From: CAVTSA01 sp963737225
GTDB taxonomy: Bacteria > Chloroflexota > Dormibacteria > Dormibacterales > Dormibacteraceae
DNA: 64,000 nucleotides
Direction of reading: 5' to 3'
Assembly: GCA_963737225.1 (NCBI GenBank)
Contig: CAVTSA010000004.1
Location: forward strand, 620,001-684,000
Position numbers and translations under genes: made by a program. Positions 48,424 to 57,900 of this stretch are shown here, one piece after another. The notes beneath the pieces are model-generated. The model ran no database searches and was not told the origin of the DNA. It saw only the letters and a program-made list of their open reading frames with translations. How positions within the stretch are numbered: the stretch's first letter is position 1; every line of letters starts with the position of its first letter.

Positions 48424-50514
48424 TCAGTTGATCGTGGTCTGCTCCAGCCGGGCGCGGGCACGGGCGGCGAGGACGGGGACGGATCGCAGCCCGGGGTCCC
48501 GCTCCAGAAGTTCGGCGATCGCCGCCTGCACCTCGCTCAGCAGCCGGGGATTCGCCATCGCCCGCATCAGCTCGTCGGGGTCGCCGTGCTGCCGAGTACC
48601 GATCAGCTCGCCCGGCCCGCGGATCTGCAGATCGGCCTCCGCCAGGCGGAACCCGTCCTTGACCTGTTCCATGAGCTCCAGCCGCTGCGTCACCTTCTCC
48701 GACTTCTGGTCGGGCAAGAGCAGGCAGTAGGACTGCAGATCAGACCGCCCGACCCGCCCCCGAAACTGATGGAGCTGCGCCAGCCCGAAGTGCTCCGCAC
48801 CCTCGATCAGGATCACCGTGGCGCCCGGGACGTCGACTCCCACCTCGATCACCGAGGTCGCGACCAGGATGTCGGCGGCTCCGTCGCGGAACTGCTGCAT
48901 CACCTCTTCCTTGTTCCGGACCCGCCCATGGACCAGAGCCACGCGGAGGTCCGGGAAGATCTCGGTCCGCAGCCGCTCGAACTCCTCTGTCGCCGCTCGC
49001 CCGGTGGAGGTCTCCGAGCCTTCGATCAGAGGGCAGATGACGAACGCCTGGTGACCCTGCTCGACCTCGGCCCGAATCAGCCCGAACGCCTCCTTGTCTT
49101 GCTGCAGCACCCGCGTCACGACCGGGACCCGGCCCGAGGGCAGCTCGTCGATCACCGACACGTCCATCTCCCCGTAGTAGGCGAGGGCGAGGGAGCGCGG
49201 GATCGGCGTCGCGGTCAGGGCCAGCACATGCGGGCGGAGGTGACCCAGCTTGCCGCGGAGCAATTCCCGCTGGTGAGTGCCGAACCGGTGCTGCTCGTCT
49301 ACGATGGCGAGCCCCAGGTTCTGGAACTGCACCTCGTCCTCCAGCAGCGCGTGCGTCCCGACCACCAGGATCGAATGGCCGGAGGCGGCGGCGGTCCGCA
49401 CCCGCCGCCTCTCCGCCGCCGGCAGACCTGAGATCAGGAGGTCCACGCGAAGGTCGGCGAACCCGTGCTCGAGGTAGCCGCGGCACTTGGCCAGGTGCTG
49501 ACGGGCCAGGATCTCGGTCGGCGCGAGCAGGACCGATTGGTGCCCGGCGGCGCCCGCCATCGCCACCGCGGCCGCGGCGACCGCGGTCTTGCCAGAGCCC
49601 ACGTCGCCGTCGAGCATCCGGTTCATCGGGCGCTCGTGTTCGAGGTCCTGGTAGACGTCCCAGATCGCCTGCTTCTGCGGGCGGGTGAGCTCGAAGGGGA
49701 GGCTTTCCTTGAAGCGGTCGATGACCTCCTGGCGATACGGGATGGAGGCCGCGCGCTCCTGCTCACGAGCTCGCCGCGAGATCGCGAACGCCAGCTGAAG
49801 CTCGATCAGCTCCGCGTGCTCCATCCGGGCCACCGCACGCGCCAGGTCCTTCTCCGACTCGGGCTGGTGGGCGAGGCGGAGCGTGTCTCCCAAAGGGAGC
49901 AGCTCGAACCGCTCTCGCATCCACCCGGGGATCGGGTCATCGATCTGGTCGGCGTGCTCGAGCAGCCCTTCGACCCAGCCCCGGAGCCGCTTCTGGGTCA
50001 GGTCCTGGGTGAGCCCGTAGATCGGCTGGACGCCCCCCACCTGCTCCGGCAGAGGGCGGCCGGCAGGCGCACGCTCCCAGTCCGGGTTCGCCATCTCCGG
50101 GCCGTGGTTGCCGCGGTAGCGAACGACCCCGGCGATGGCGATGCGGTCGCCGACCCGGAACTGCCGGGCGAGGTAGTCCTGGTTGAACCAGGTCACGTGC
50201 AGCCGTCCACCGCCGTCGGCGTCGACGTCCATGGCCGTCATCGGCAACCGGCGCCCGGTCCGGGCTCGTACGACGCGGGCGTTGACCTGCGCGATCGTGC
50301 CCTCCACCCGCGCCCGCTCGCCGTCGGCAAGCCAGCGTTCCTCCCCCGCGTCGACGAACTGCTCGACCTTGCGCGGTAGGTCGAGCAGCAGGTCCTCCAC
50401 GGTTTCGAGGCCGAGCCGGCGGAGCAGCGCAGCCCCGCGGGGACCGATCCGCGGCACCTCGGCCAGCGCGGTTCGTGGGGTGATGGTGGCCCCCACACGA
50501 GCAGATGCGGCCAT
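48424..50514 (-). CDS. recG: ATP-dependent DNA helicase RecG
   Basis: Remodels stalled forks and branched DNA. The 696-aa protein has the N-terminal wedge/OB domain (about 60-160), SF2 helicase motif I LDGDVGSGKT ending at residue 310, DEQH box at 407-410 in VDEQHRFGTHQR, TATPIPRSLA and QFRGRVGRSDLQSYC. It is downstream of three TadE-like genes by 50 bp and may share their transcript. Confidence 0.95.
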   Translation of the reverse strand: MAASARVGATITPRTALAEVPRIGPRGAALLRRLGLETVEDLLLDLPRKVEQFVDAGEERWLADGERARVEGTIAQVNARVVRARTGRRLPMTAMDVDADGGGRLHVTWFNQDYLARQFRVGDRIAIAGVVRYRGNHGPEMANPDWERAPAGRPLPEQVGGVQPIYGLTQDLTQKRLRGWVEGLLEHADQIDDPIPGWMRERFELLPLGDTLRLAHQPESEKDLARAVARMEHAELIELQLAFAISRRAREQERAASIPYRQEVIDRFKESLPFELTRPQKQAIWDVYQDLEHERPMNRMLDGDVGSGKTAVAAAAVAMAGAAGHQSVLLAPTEILARQHLAKCRGYLEHGFADLRVDLLISGLPAAERRRVRTAAASGHSILVVGTHALLEDEVQFQNLGLAIVDEQHRFGTHQRELLRGKLGHLRPHVLALTATPIPRSLALAYYGEMDVSVIDELPSGRVPVVTRVLQQDKEAFGLIRAEVEQGHQAFVICPLIEGSETSTGRAATEEFERLRTEIFPDLRVALVHGRVRNKEEVMQQFRDGAADILVATSVIEVGVDVPGATVILIEGAEHFGLAQLHQFRGRVGRSDLQSYCLLLPDQKSEKVTQRLELMEQVKDGFRLAEADLQIRGPGELIGTRQHGDPDELMRAMANPRLLSEVQAAIAELLERDPGLRSVPVLAARARARLEQTTIN

Positions 50515-50564
50515 CGCTCTTCAGGATCGGCCTTCGGCGGAAGCGCGGTCGGCTGCCGGCGGGC

Positions 50565-51017
50565 TCATCCCCCTCCGCCACCACCGGCGGTGGGTTCCGG
50601 TGTGCGGCCCCCGAACACGCCGGTGGCCCGGCGGGTGACCGAGATCGGGACCGACGCACCGAGCAGCGTGAGGGGAAGCGCCACCGATTGCGTGACGGTG
50701 ACGGTGACCGTGTCCCCGGAGACCGCGCAGGTCGGCTGGGCCGGCAGGTTCACCGCCGTCCGACAGAGCGCCTGCGCCTGGCCGGGCAGCAGCTGCCGGC
50801 GGCCGGTCCGGTAGTAGGTGTCGGTGTCGACGGCGGTGGCCCCGGCCTGCGCGCCGACGGTGGCGGCCAACGCGGCCCGGTCGTAGGCGGTGACGACGGC
50901 GGCCAGGTCGACGACCAGCGCCAGCAGGACCACCAGCACCAGCATCAGCACGAGCGCGAACATGACCAGCGTCTGGCCCGACTGGCCGGGGCGCCGCGCG
51001 GGGTCGAGAGGTCTCAT
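50565..51017 (-). CDS. TadE/TadG-like pilus-assembly protein
   Basis: 150-aa protein with the N-terminal signature GQSGQTLVMFALVLMLVL, one membrane helix preceded by a Gly and Gln-rich cytoplasmic stub as in Flp pseudopilins and TadE/F/G. The rest is extracytoplasmic, with DRAALAATVGAQAGA and a Thr and Val-rich stretch. It is the last of three overlapping genes of this kind, with ATGA overlap to the one before. Confidence 0.78.
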   Translation of the reverse strand: MRPLDPARRPGQSGQTLVMFALVLMLVLVVLLALVVDLAAVVTAYDRAALAATVGAQAGATAVDTDTYYRTGRRQLLPGQAQALCRTAVNLPAQPTCAVSGDTVTVTVTQSVALPLTLLGASVPISVTRRATGVFGGRTPEPTAGGGGGG

Positions 51018-51451
51018 GGGGAACCCGGCGGCTCCTGCGCCCGGTACGCGGAGATATGCGCCTGCGCGGTGGCGCTCAGTTCGACGGACGGCGAGATCGC
51101 CGCGAACGGGGTTCCCGAGAGTCCGAGGGTGGCCTGGCCGCTGCAGGTGACGGTGTCGCCGGCGGCGTACGGCCCCACGCAGACCAGCGACGGCTGATCC
51201 AGCAGGTCGAAGTGCTTGACCGTGTTCTGGAACGTCGCCTGGGCGTACTGCGTCGCGGCGCGCGGGTCGTTCGCCGGCGCGGTGGCGGCGGCCGCCGCCG
51301 CCAGCCCGACCGCGGTCCGGAGGTCGAGGTCGGACTGCACGACCAGCGACACCTCGTAGAAGCCGAGCAGCAGGATGAAGAGGACGGGGATGGTGAGAGC
51401 GGTCTCGACCAGCGCCTGCCCGCCCTGCCGCGCGCGCGACGGACCCCTCAT
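51014..51451 (-). CDS. TadE-like protein
   Basis: 145 aa; RQGGQALVETALTIPVLFILLLG is the TadE motif, the glutamate after VET being the conserved acidic residue of the Flp-type helix (quoted here as two parts: GGQALVETAL and TIPVLFILLLG). ATG 51451 overlaps the stop of the upstream gene and its own stop overlaps the next start, so the trio is translationally coupled. Confidence 0.8.
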   Translation of the reverse strand: MRGPSRARQGGQALVETALTIPVLFILLLGFYEVSLVVQSDLDLRTAVGLAAAAAATAPANDPRAATQYAQATFQNTVKHFDLLDQPSLVCVGPYAAGDTVTCSGQATLGLSGTPFAAISPSVELSATAQAHISAYRAQEPPGSP

Positions 51452-51936
51452 GGCTGATACGTCACTCCGTAGCACTCCAGGGTCAGGTCGAGCGTGTTCG
51501 GAAGCAGCTGCCCGAAACCGGGGATCAGCGTCGCCGGGTGACCACGGATGGTCTCGGCCACCAGCGCCGGACGGCCCTCGGCGTTCCGGACCGCGGGGTC
51601 GAGCCAGACGCAGACATCGACGGTGCCGGCCGGAATCGCGCTCAGCGCGGGGCACGTCTCGCCCGGTGGCATGGCGGCGACGGTCGTGCCCAGCATGGCC
51701 GGTGCCAGGAGCTGAAGCGTGGGCCCGACGCCGGCGCTGAGGTCGTCCTGGGTGGGGTCGGAGGGCATCGCGGTGGTCGCCGCGAGCTGGACGCCGGTGG
51801 AGGCGGCGGCCTCCGCGACCTCGCGTTCGAAGGCGTTGAGACCGGCCGTCAGCGCACCCAGCAGGGCGAACAGGAACGGGATCACGACGAAGGCGAACTC
51901 GACCATGCTCTGTCCGCCCTGGCGCCGGCGCGGCAC
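51448..51936 (-). CDS. TadE-like protein, first gene of trio
   Basis: 162 aa with RRRQGGQSMVEFAFVVIPFL at the N-terminus, matching TadE proteins including the conserved Glu. GTG 51936 is the best start: TACCAT lies 6 nt upstream and no ribosome binding site is seen. Two internal cysteines pairs could form a disulfide in the exported part. No TadA, TadB/C, TadZ or prepilin peptidase is in the window, so the rest of the pilus machinery must be elsewhere. Confidence 0.78.
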   Translation of the reverse strand: MPRRRQGGQSMVEFAFVVIPFLFALLGALTAGLNAFEREVAEAAASTGVQLAATTAMPSDPTQDDLSAGVGPTLQLLAPAMLGTTVAAMPPGETCPALSAIPAGTVDVCVWLDPAVRNAEGRPALVAETIRGHPATLIPGFGQLLPNTLDLTLECYGVTYQP

Positions 51937-52012
51937 CAATGCATGGTAACCGGCCGCCTGCGCGTTGACCCGAGTTGGCGCACATTGTCTGCCGTCCGTC
52001 CGGCGCCCCACC

Positions 52013-52076
52013 CCCGTTTTCGCGCGAAGGCCGCCCTCTGGTCCCCTCCATACCTCGGGTTTCACGCGAGAACGCA
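52013..52076. repeat. R4 palindrome pair, second locus
   Basis: Cores TTTTCGCGCGAA and TTTCACGCGAGAA centred at 52023.5 and 52065.5, again 42 bp apart, forming an imperfect inverted repeat with TGG...CCA at the exact midpoint. It lies in the divergent spacer between the TadE-like gene and prolyl oligopeptidase. Confidence 0.8.
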
Positions 52077-52103
52077 ATCTCGCGACCGGTCAGACTGAGG
52101 GGC

Positions 52104-54086
52104 ATGGAGGAGACCGATACCGTGGTCGAGACGCTGCACGGCGTCCGCGTGTCCGACCCCTTCCGCTGGCTCGAAGACGCCGCCTCGCCGCGGGCCCGGG
52201 CGTGGACAGAGGAACAGGACCACCTGGCACGGGCGAAGCTGACCTCGCTGCCCGGCCGGGAGGCGCTCCGGCAGCGGATCGAGGAGTCGCTGGGCGGCGG
52301 CTCGCTGGGACGCAGCGTCCCCCGCGGTGCGCGGCGCTTCTTCACCCGGCGCGAGCCCGGGCGGGACCAGCCGGCGGTCTGGGTCGCCGAAGCCGGAACC
52401 GAACGCAAGCTGGTCGATCCCGGCCAGGGCACCACCGCGCTCGACTGGTGGCACGTCTCGCCCGACGGCTCCGTCCTCTGTTACGGCCTCTCTCTGGACG
52501 GCAGCGAGGACTCGACACTCCATCTGCTGCGGGTCGCAGACGGCGGCTTGCTGACGGATCGCATCCCGCACTGCAAGCTCGCCACGGTCGCCTTCGAGCC
52601 CGATCTGAGGGCCATCCTGTACACGCGGTACCCGGAACCCGACCCCGCCCACCCCGAACGCGCCCTGTACGACCGCCGCGTGTGGCGCCACCTCCTCGAC
52701 ACCGACGCCGACCAGGACGAGGAGATCTTCGGCGACGGCCTCGAGCAGACCGCCTACCCGGCCATGCTCTCGATCTCCCGCTCCGGGCGGTGGACGGTGG
52801 TGGTGGTGGCGCACGGCTGGCAGCGCACCTCCGTCCACCTGCGCGACGCCAGAGGCCCCTTCACCGCCGTCTTCGACGGCCCCGAAAACCTGCTCGAGCC
52901 CTGGTTCGCCGGGGACCGGCTCCTCGCCCTGACCAACCTCGAGGCGCCCCGCTTCCGTCTCGTGGAGATCGACCCCGACCGCCCGGCGCCCGAGCAGTGG
53001 ACCACCCTGGTTCCCGAAGGTGAGGCCACCCTGGTGAGCGCCGGCGTGCACCGGGACGGGCTGGTGGTGCAGCACCTGCGCGACGTGTCCTCGGTGGTCA
53101 CGCTGTGCGACCCGGACGGCGCGCCCCGGAGGGCGGTCCCGCTTCCGCCCCACTCGACGGTGACCGGGCTCGGCGCCGACCCCCAGACGGCGGGCGCCTT
53201 CCTCACCATCGAAAGCTTCGCCCTCCCGCCCCGCACCGTCTCGCTCGGCGGCGAGGTGGTGGACGCGCTCCCTCTGCCCCCGGGTTTCGACCCCGAGAGG
53301 TACCCGGTCCGGCAGGTTTGGTACCGCTCCGCCGACGGCACCCGGATCCCCATGTTCCTGGTCGGACGCAGCGAGGGATCGGGGACGGCGTGGCTCACCG
53401 GATACGGCGGGTTCAACGTCGCCCGCGTCCCCGCCTGGTCGCCCACCCTGGTCCCGTTCCTGGAGTCGGGCGGCCTCTTCTGCCTCGCCAACCTGCGCGG
53501 CGGCGGCGAGTTCGGCGAGGCCTGGCACCGGGCCGGGATGCTGGACCAGAAGCAGCACGTGTTCGACGACTTCCTGGCCGCCGCCCGGTGGTTGATCGAC
53601 GCCGGCCTGACCACGCCGGGCCGGCTGGGGATCACGGGCGGCAGCAACGGCGGGCTCCTGGTCGGCGCTGCCATGACGCAGCGGCCCGACCTCTTCGGCG
53701 CCGTCGTCTGCCAGGTCGCGCTGCTCGACATGATCCGGTACGAGCGGTTCAAGGTCGCGCGCCTGTGGGCTGCCGAGTACGGCAGCGCGGACGAGCCCGA
53801 AGGCTTCGAGTGGCTCTACGCCTACAGTCCCTACCACCACGTGCGGGACGGTGCTCGCTACCCGCCGATCCTGCTCACCACCGGCGAGGAGGATTCGCGC
53901 GTGGACGGCATGCACGCACGCAAGATGGCGGCCCGGTTGGAGCAGGCGAACCCCGACGGGACCGTGCTCCTGCGGGTCGAGTCGCGGGCCGGGCACGGGC
54001 AGGGCAAGCCGATCTCCAAAGTGGTCGACGAGCAGGTCGACATCCAGAGCTTTCTCGCCTGGGCGCTGGGCCGATGCGCTGGCTGA
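52104..54086 (+). CDS. Prolyl oligopeptidase family serine peptidase (S9A)
   Basis: Cytosolic S9A peptidase, 660 aa: an N-terminal seven-blade propeller (about 70-400) and a C-terminal alpha/beta hydrolase. The catalytic triad is visible in GITGGSNGGLLVG (Ser), GEEDSRVDGMHARKM (Asp) and SRAGHGQGK (His). SDPFRWLEDAASPRARAW is the typical N-terminus. ATG 52104 lies 28 bp after repeat R4. It overlaps corA by 13 bp. Confidence 0.93.
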   Translation: MEETDTVVETLHGVRVSDPFRWLEDAASPRARAWTEEQDHLARAKLTSLPGREALRQRIEESLGGGSLGRSVPRGARRFFTRREPGRDQPAVWVAEAGTERKLVDPGQGTTALDWWHVSPDGSVLCYGLSLDGSEDSTLHLLRVADGGLLTDRIPHCKLATVAFEPDLRAILYTRYPEPDPAHPERALYDRRVWRHLLDTDADQDEEIFGDGLEQTAYPAMLSISRSGRWTVVVVAHGWQRTSVHLRDARGPFTAVFDGPENLLEPWFAGDRLLALTNLEAPRFRLVEIDPDRPAPEQWTTLVPEGEATLVSAGVHRDGLVVQHLRDVSSVVTLCDPDGAPRRAVPLPPHSTVTGLGADPQTAGAFLTIESFALPPRTVSLGGEVVDALPLPPGFDPERYPVRQVWYRSADGTRIPMFLVGRSEGSGTAWLTGYGGFNVARVPAWSPTLVPFLESGGLFCLANLRGGGEFGEAWHRAGMLDQKQHVFDDFLAAARWLIDAGLTTPGRLGITGGSNGGLLVGAAMTQRPDLFGAVVCQVALLDMIRYERFKVARLWAAEYGSADEPEGFEWLYAYSPYHHVRDGARYPPILLTTGEEDSRVDGMHARKMAARLEQANPDGTVLLRVESRAGHGQGKPISKVVDEQVDIQSFLAWALGRCAG

Positions 54087-55037
54087 TCGCGGGGACGCAG
54101 GTCGTCAACGACCCCACCGACGACCAGGTCACCGAGGCGCTGCAGGGGGGCGAGCAAGGGTCCGGAAAAGTGGCTGGAACTCGACCAGCCGACCGATGAA
54201 GAGCTGAAGGTGCCGCAGGACGCTCTCGGATGGCACAGCCTGGCGTTGTCCACCTACCAGGGCAGTCACCAGCGACCCGCGGTCGCCAGTTTCGGCTCCT
54301 TCCTGACCATGACGCTGATCACCGCGACCTGGTCCCCCGGGCATCGATTGCGACTGATACCCCTGAGCATCTTCCTGGGTCGGAATCTCATCGTCACCGT
54401 GCACCGCCGGGAGATCCCCGCCCTGGACGAGGTCCGCGCGCGCCTCGAGGACCCCGAGCGGGGAGCGCCCGGCGGCCTCATCAGCGCGCTCGTCATCGAC
54501 ACCTTCGTGGATTCCGGGTTCCAGGCCCTGGAGACGATCGACAAGGCGATCGACAAGCTGGAGGACGCGATCCTCGCGAAACCCAGCCCTGACGTGCTGC
54601 GTGCGCTCTACCGGCTGAGGCACGAGGTCGCGGGCCTGCACACGACGCTCGGCGCTCAGCTCGATGTCTTCCAGAGGCTGCTGCTCTACATGGTCCGGAT
54701 GGATCGATCGGCGGAGATCGACACCGCCTTCCGTTCGATCTACGAGCAGGTCGTCCGTCAGTACGAGGTGTCCGACTCCTTGCGAGACCTGATCAGCGGC
54801 GCCATGGACGTCTACCTGTCGACCGTTTCGAACCGGCTCAACGGCACGATGGCACAGCTCACGGTGGTGGCTTCGGTATTCCTGCCGCTGACCTTCCTGA
54901 CCGGGTTCTTCGGCATGAACTTCGGATTCGAGGTCGGGCACCTCACCACCCCCCAGGCATTCCTGATCGGGGTTGGGGTGATGGCACTCAGCGTCGGTGT
55001 CATGCTCACGATCTTCCGTTTGCGCCGCTTGATCTGA
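54074..55037 (+). pseudogene. corA: CorA-type Mg2+/divalent cation channel, frameshifted at a G6 run
   Basis: Pentameric magnesium channel. The first 25 codons from ATG 54074 (RWLIAGTQVVNDP) are in one frame. At the six-G run 54145-54150 homology moves to the next frame, continuing KWLELDQPTDEEL and on to the end. The C-terminal two-helix pore carries FFGMNFGFEV with the GMN signature. With five Gs the gene would be intact. Translation from the internal ATG 54210 would give 275 aa lacking part of the cytoplasmic funnel. Confidence 0.85.
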
Positions 55038-55051
55038 GAGAGCTCGGCCCC

Positions 55052-55933
55052 TCAGGAGGGGCGGAGCGACGCGACGGTGCGGACCAGGATCACGGTGCCG
55101 CTGAGCTCGCGGATCATGCTGGTCAGCCGCGGCGAGACCAGGACCGTCGGCCGATCGGCTTCCGCCAGCGAGCCCAGGATCACCGTCCCGTGGCCGATCG
55201 ACTCCTCGAGGATGGTTCCCGGCACGTCGCGAGACTGCCGTTCGCGCACCACCGCCTTGGGGTGCCCCGCCTCGTCGAGCAACCGCGCCACCACCATCCG
55301 CTCGTGCTCCAGCCGAGCGGGATGGTCGTCCGGCCCGAACACGTGCAGGACCGTCATCTCCCCCTGCCAGTGCTCTGCCAGAGCCGCGCCCACCCGGACC
55401 GCGAAGATGGCGTTGGCGCCGCCGCGGACCGGCACCACGATCCGGGGCCGGGCCTCGGTTCCGCCCCGCCCGGGCCGCACCAGCAGCAGGTTGGCGGGCG
55501 GTTCCTGGGCCAGGTCCCGGAGCACCCGCCCCAGGGTCCGGGGGCGCCGGCTGCCCGGCCCCGGCCACTCGATGACGACCACGTCGCTGCCGTTTTCGTA
55601 GATCGCCTCCCGCAGGCCGAGCGCGACTTCATGGGCCACCCGAACCAGGACGCCCAGGCGGGGTGCGCCCTGCGGCCGGTCGGGGGCGGCCGCGTCGGCG
55701 GCAGCGATCCAGCGGAGCAGGTCGCGCTGACGTTCCTGGATCGACACCGCGATCCGCCCCGCTCCCCGAGGGGGCACCTCGACCAGGCCGAGCACGTACC
55801 CCCGACTCCCGGTCCGGCCCACAAGCGCGTCTCCGATGTCGATCAGGGGCGCCGCCGCCTGCGCGCGCAGGATGGGTACCAGCAGCGACCATTCGTCCCC
55901 GTTACCGGCGCCGATGCGGCCGCCCCGTGCCAT
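55052..55933 (-). CDS. Tandem universal-stress-protein-like domains
   Basis: 293-aa soluble protein with two UspA-type Rossmann-like halves (about 1-150 and 158-293). The second has PRIVVPVRGGANAIFAVRVGA and the nucleotide-loop-like GTVILGSLAEADRP; the first lacks a clear ATP loop. Such pairs often form the cytoplasmic part of transporters, but no membrane domain is attached. It is 33 bp downstream of the ABC-F gene. Confidence 0.75.
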   Translation of the reverse strand: MARGGRIGAGNGDEWSLLVPILRAQAAAPLIDIGDALVGRTGSRGYVLGLVEVPPRGAGRIAVSIQERQRDLLRWIAAADAAAPDRPQGAPRLGVLVRVAHEVALGLREAIYENGSDVVVIEWPGPGSRRPRTLGRVLRDLAQEPPANLLLVRPGRGGTEARPRIVVPVRGGANAIFAVRVGAALAEHWQGEMTVLHVFGPDDHPARLEHERMVVARLLDEAGHPKAVVRERQSRDVPGTILEESIGHGTVILGSLAEADRPTVLVSPRLTSMIRELSGTVILVRTVASLRPS

Positions 55934-55966
55934 CGCCTCGATACGCCCAGCATAGGGAACCCGGCC

Positions 55967-57709
55967 TCAGCCTCCCACCCGCCACCGCCAGCCGGCGCCG
56001 GAATCGAGCGTTCGCGCCGGGCTCAGGCGGTTCAGGAATCGCTCGTCGTGTGAGATCGCCACCACCGCCCCTGTGAACTCGTCGAGCGCCTCCTCCAGCA
56101 GGTCGATGGTGGCCAGGTCGAGATGATTGGTCGGCTCGTCGAGGAGGATCAGGTCGGGGCCACCGGCGAACAGACCGGCGAGGACCGCCCGCCGCAGCTC
56201 TCCTTCCGACTGGTCGGCCGCCCTCCGCCGCGCAACGTCGCTGAAGAGCACCTTGCCGAGCAGCGGTCGAAGCTCGTCGAGGGGTAGGTCGACCACCGCG
56301 GCCACATGGTCCAGGACGCTGGCCCCTCCCGTCTCGGGGACCACCACCTGGGGCAGGATTCCCAGGCGCACCTCGGGGTTGCGCCAGACGCGTCCCGACG
56401 CCGGAGGCCTGCCGCCGAGCACCGCCAGCAGGGTCGACTTTCCGCTCCCGTTGGGGCCGACCACCGCCACCCGCTCCCGCGCGCCGATGGCGAGTGAGAG
56501 ATCCGAAGCGAGCACCCTCCGCCCCCGCTCCAGCCGCACCTCCTCGAGGCGGAGCAGCGTCCCGCTCGTGAGCGCGGGCTGAACCACGGTGAAACGTGGC
56601 TGCGCGGGCAGGTCCGGCTCCTCCAAAGTGCGCAGCTCGCGCTCGATTCGGGTCGCCTGCGCGGTGGCGGCGCGGGCCACCTTGGCGCTCTTGCCACGGT
56701 AGAAGTCGTTCTGCGATCGCGACTGGAACGATTGCGCCCTGTCCGCGAGGAGCCCCGCCGATCGCGCCAGGCGGCTCCGCCGCCGCTCCTGCTCCTCGTA
56801 CGCCTGACGGCGCTGGTCGAGAGCTGCGCGGCGGTCAGCCTCGAAGGCTTCGTACCCCCCGCCGAACAGCAGCACCCGCCCCGTCCCCTCCTCGATCTCC
56901 AGGATCTCGGTCGCGCGGTCGAGGAGCTCGCGGTCGTGGGAGACCAGGAGGATGGCCGCCGGCGACTGTTCGAGCCACCGGGCGAGGTAGTCGCGAGCGC
57001 CGGCGTCGAGGTTGTTGGACGGCTCGTCCAGCAGGAGCAGCTCGTGGTCGGCGAGGAGGAGCCCTGAGAGCGCGACCCGCGTCGCCTCACCCCCGGAAAG
57101 TGTGGCGAGCGGCCGCTCGAGCAGCCCCGCGTCCAGTCCCAGCCCGCGCAGGACCTCTTCCCGCCGGGCCTCGTGACCCCAGCCGTCGATCCGCTCCATC
57201 TCTTCCAGCACTTCGCCGTAGGCGGCCAGGGTCGGCTCGTCGGTGGCACCCGCGGCGACGCGATCGGCGAGGTCCCGGTAGACGGCCGACGCCTGCGCGG
57301 CCGGCCCCCCGTGTGCGTCCAGGTAGCCGGTCACCGATCCCGGATGGGCGAGCTGCGGGCTCTGGGACAGGTACCCGACAGTCAGTCCCGGCGCCAGGCG
57401 AAGCTCTCCCTGCAGCGTCACCCCGGGGGGCGGCGACCCGGTTCGCGAGAGCGCCTCCAGCGTCGAAAGCAGTGTCGACTTGCCGCTGCCGTTGCGTCCG
57501 ACCAGGGCCACCTGACGTCCTCCCTGCACCGAGAACGTCGCCTCCCGCAGGAGCGTGGTGGAGCCGGCGTGCAGCGTGAGGTTGTGCGCGAACGCGCCAC
57601 GGCGAGCGTCGCCGGCGGGGAGTGAACGGGCAGGGGCGAAAGACGGCAAGGCGCAAGGCTCCGAAACCAGAGTGGGCACGCAGCGGTCGTCGGGAGGGTC
57701 TTGCGCCAT
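55967..57709 (-). CDS. ABC-F family ATPase
   Basis: Soluble protein (580 aa) with two ABC cassettes and no membrane domain. First cassette: VALVGRNGSGKSTLL, LSGGEATRVALSGLL, LLLLDEPSNNLDAG. Second: VAVVGPNGSGKSTLLAV, QSEGELRRAVLAGLF, LILLDEPTNHLDLA. The basic linker (RRRSRLARSA) is the P-site tRNA interaction motif region. ABC-F proteins act on ribosomes as translation factors or antibiotic-resistance proteins, and a specific role is not evident. Start uncertain: ATG 57709 or GTG 57679. Confidence 0.9.
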   Translation of the reverse strand: MAQDPPDDRCVPTLVSEPCALPSFAPARSLPAGDARRGAFAHNLTLHAGSTTLLREATFSVQGGRQVALVGRNGSGKSTLLSTLEALSRTGSPPPGVTLQGELRLAPGLTVGYLSQSPQLAHPGSVTGYLDAHGGPAAQASAVYRDLADRVAAGATDEPTLAAYGEVLEEMERIDGWGHEARREEVLRGLGLDAGLLERPLATLSGGEATRVALSGLLLADHELLLLDEPSNNLDAGARDYLARWLEQSPAAILLVSHDRELLDRATEILEIEEGTGRVLLFGGGYEAFEADRRAALDQRRQAYEEQERRRSRLARSAGLLADRAQSFQSRSQNDFYRGKSAKVARAATAQATRIERELRTLEEPDLPAQPRFTVVQPALTSGTLLRLEEVRLERGRRVLASDLSLAIGARERVAVVGPNGSGKSTLLAVLGGRPPASGRVWRNPEVRLGILPQVVVPETGGASVLDHVAAVVDLPLDELRPLLGKVLFSDVARRRAADQSEGELRRAVLAGLFAGGPDLILLDEPTNHLDLATIDLLEEALDEFTGAVVAISHDERFLNRLSPARTLDSGAGWRWRVGG

Positions 57710-57900
57710 TCGGTGATGGCGAGCACACCCACTCCCGGCCGGCACCAGACGGTTCGCTGCCGAACCGCTGCGCAGGACGGGGGGACGGGCTCAAACCAAC
57801 ATTGGACGAAGAGGGATCCTACGCGGTCGCGGGGACGGCTGCCGCATCATGGAGGCTGGCGCATCGTGCCGTCACCACCCGTTCTCGAGGAGGTTTCCGG

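Noticed and set aside
52062..53996. 644-codon frame antisense to the prolyl oligopeptidase
   Set aside because: The sense strand holds a complete catalytic triad; the antisense frame is a composition artefact.
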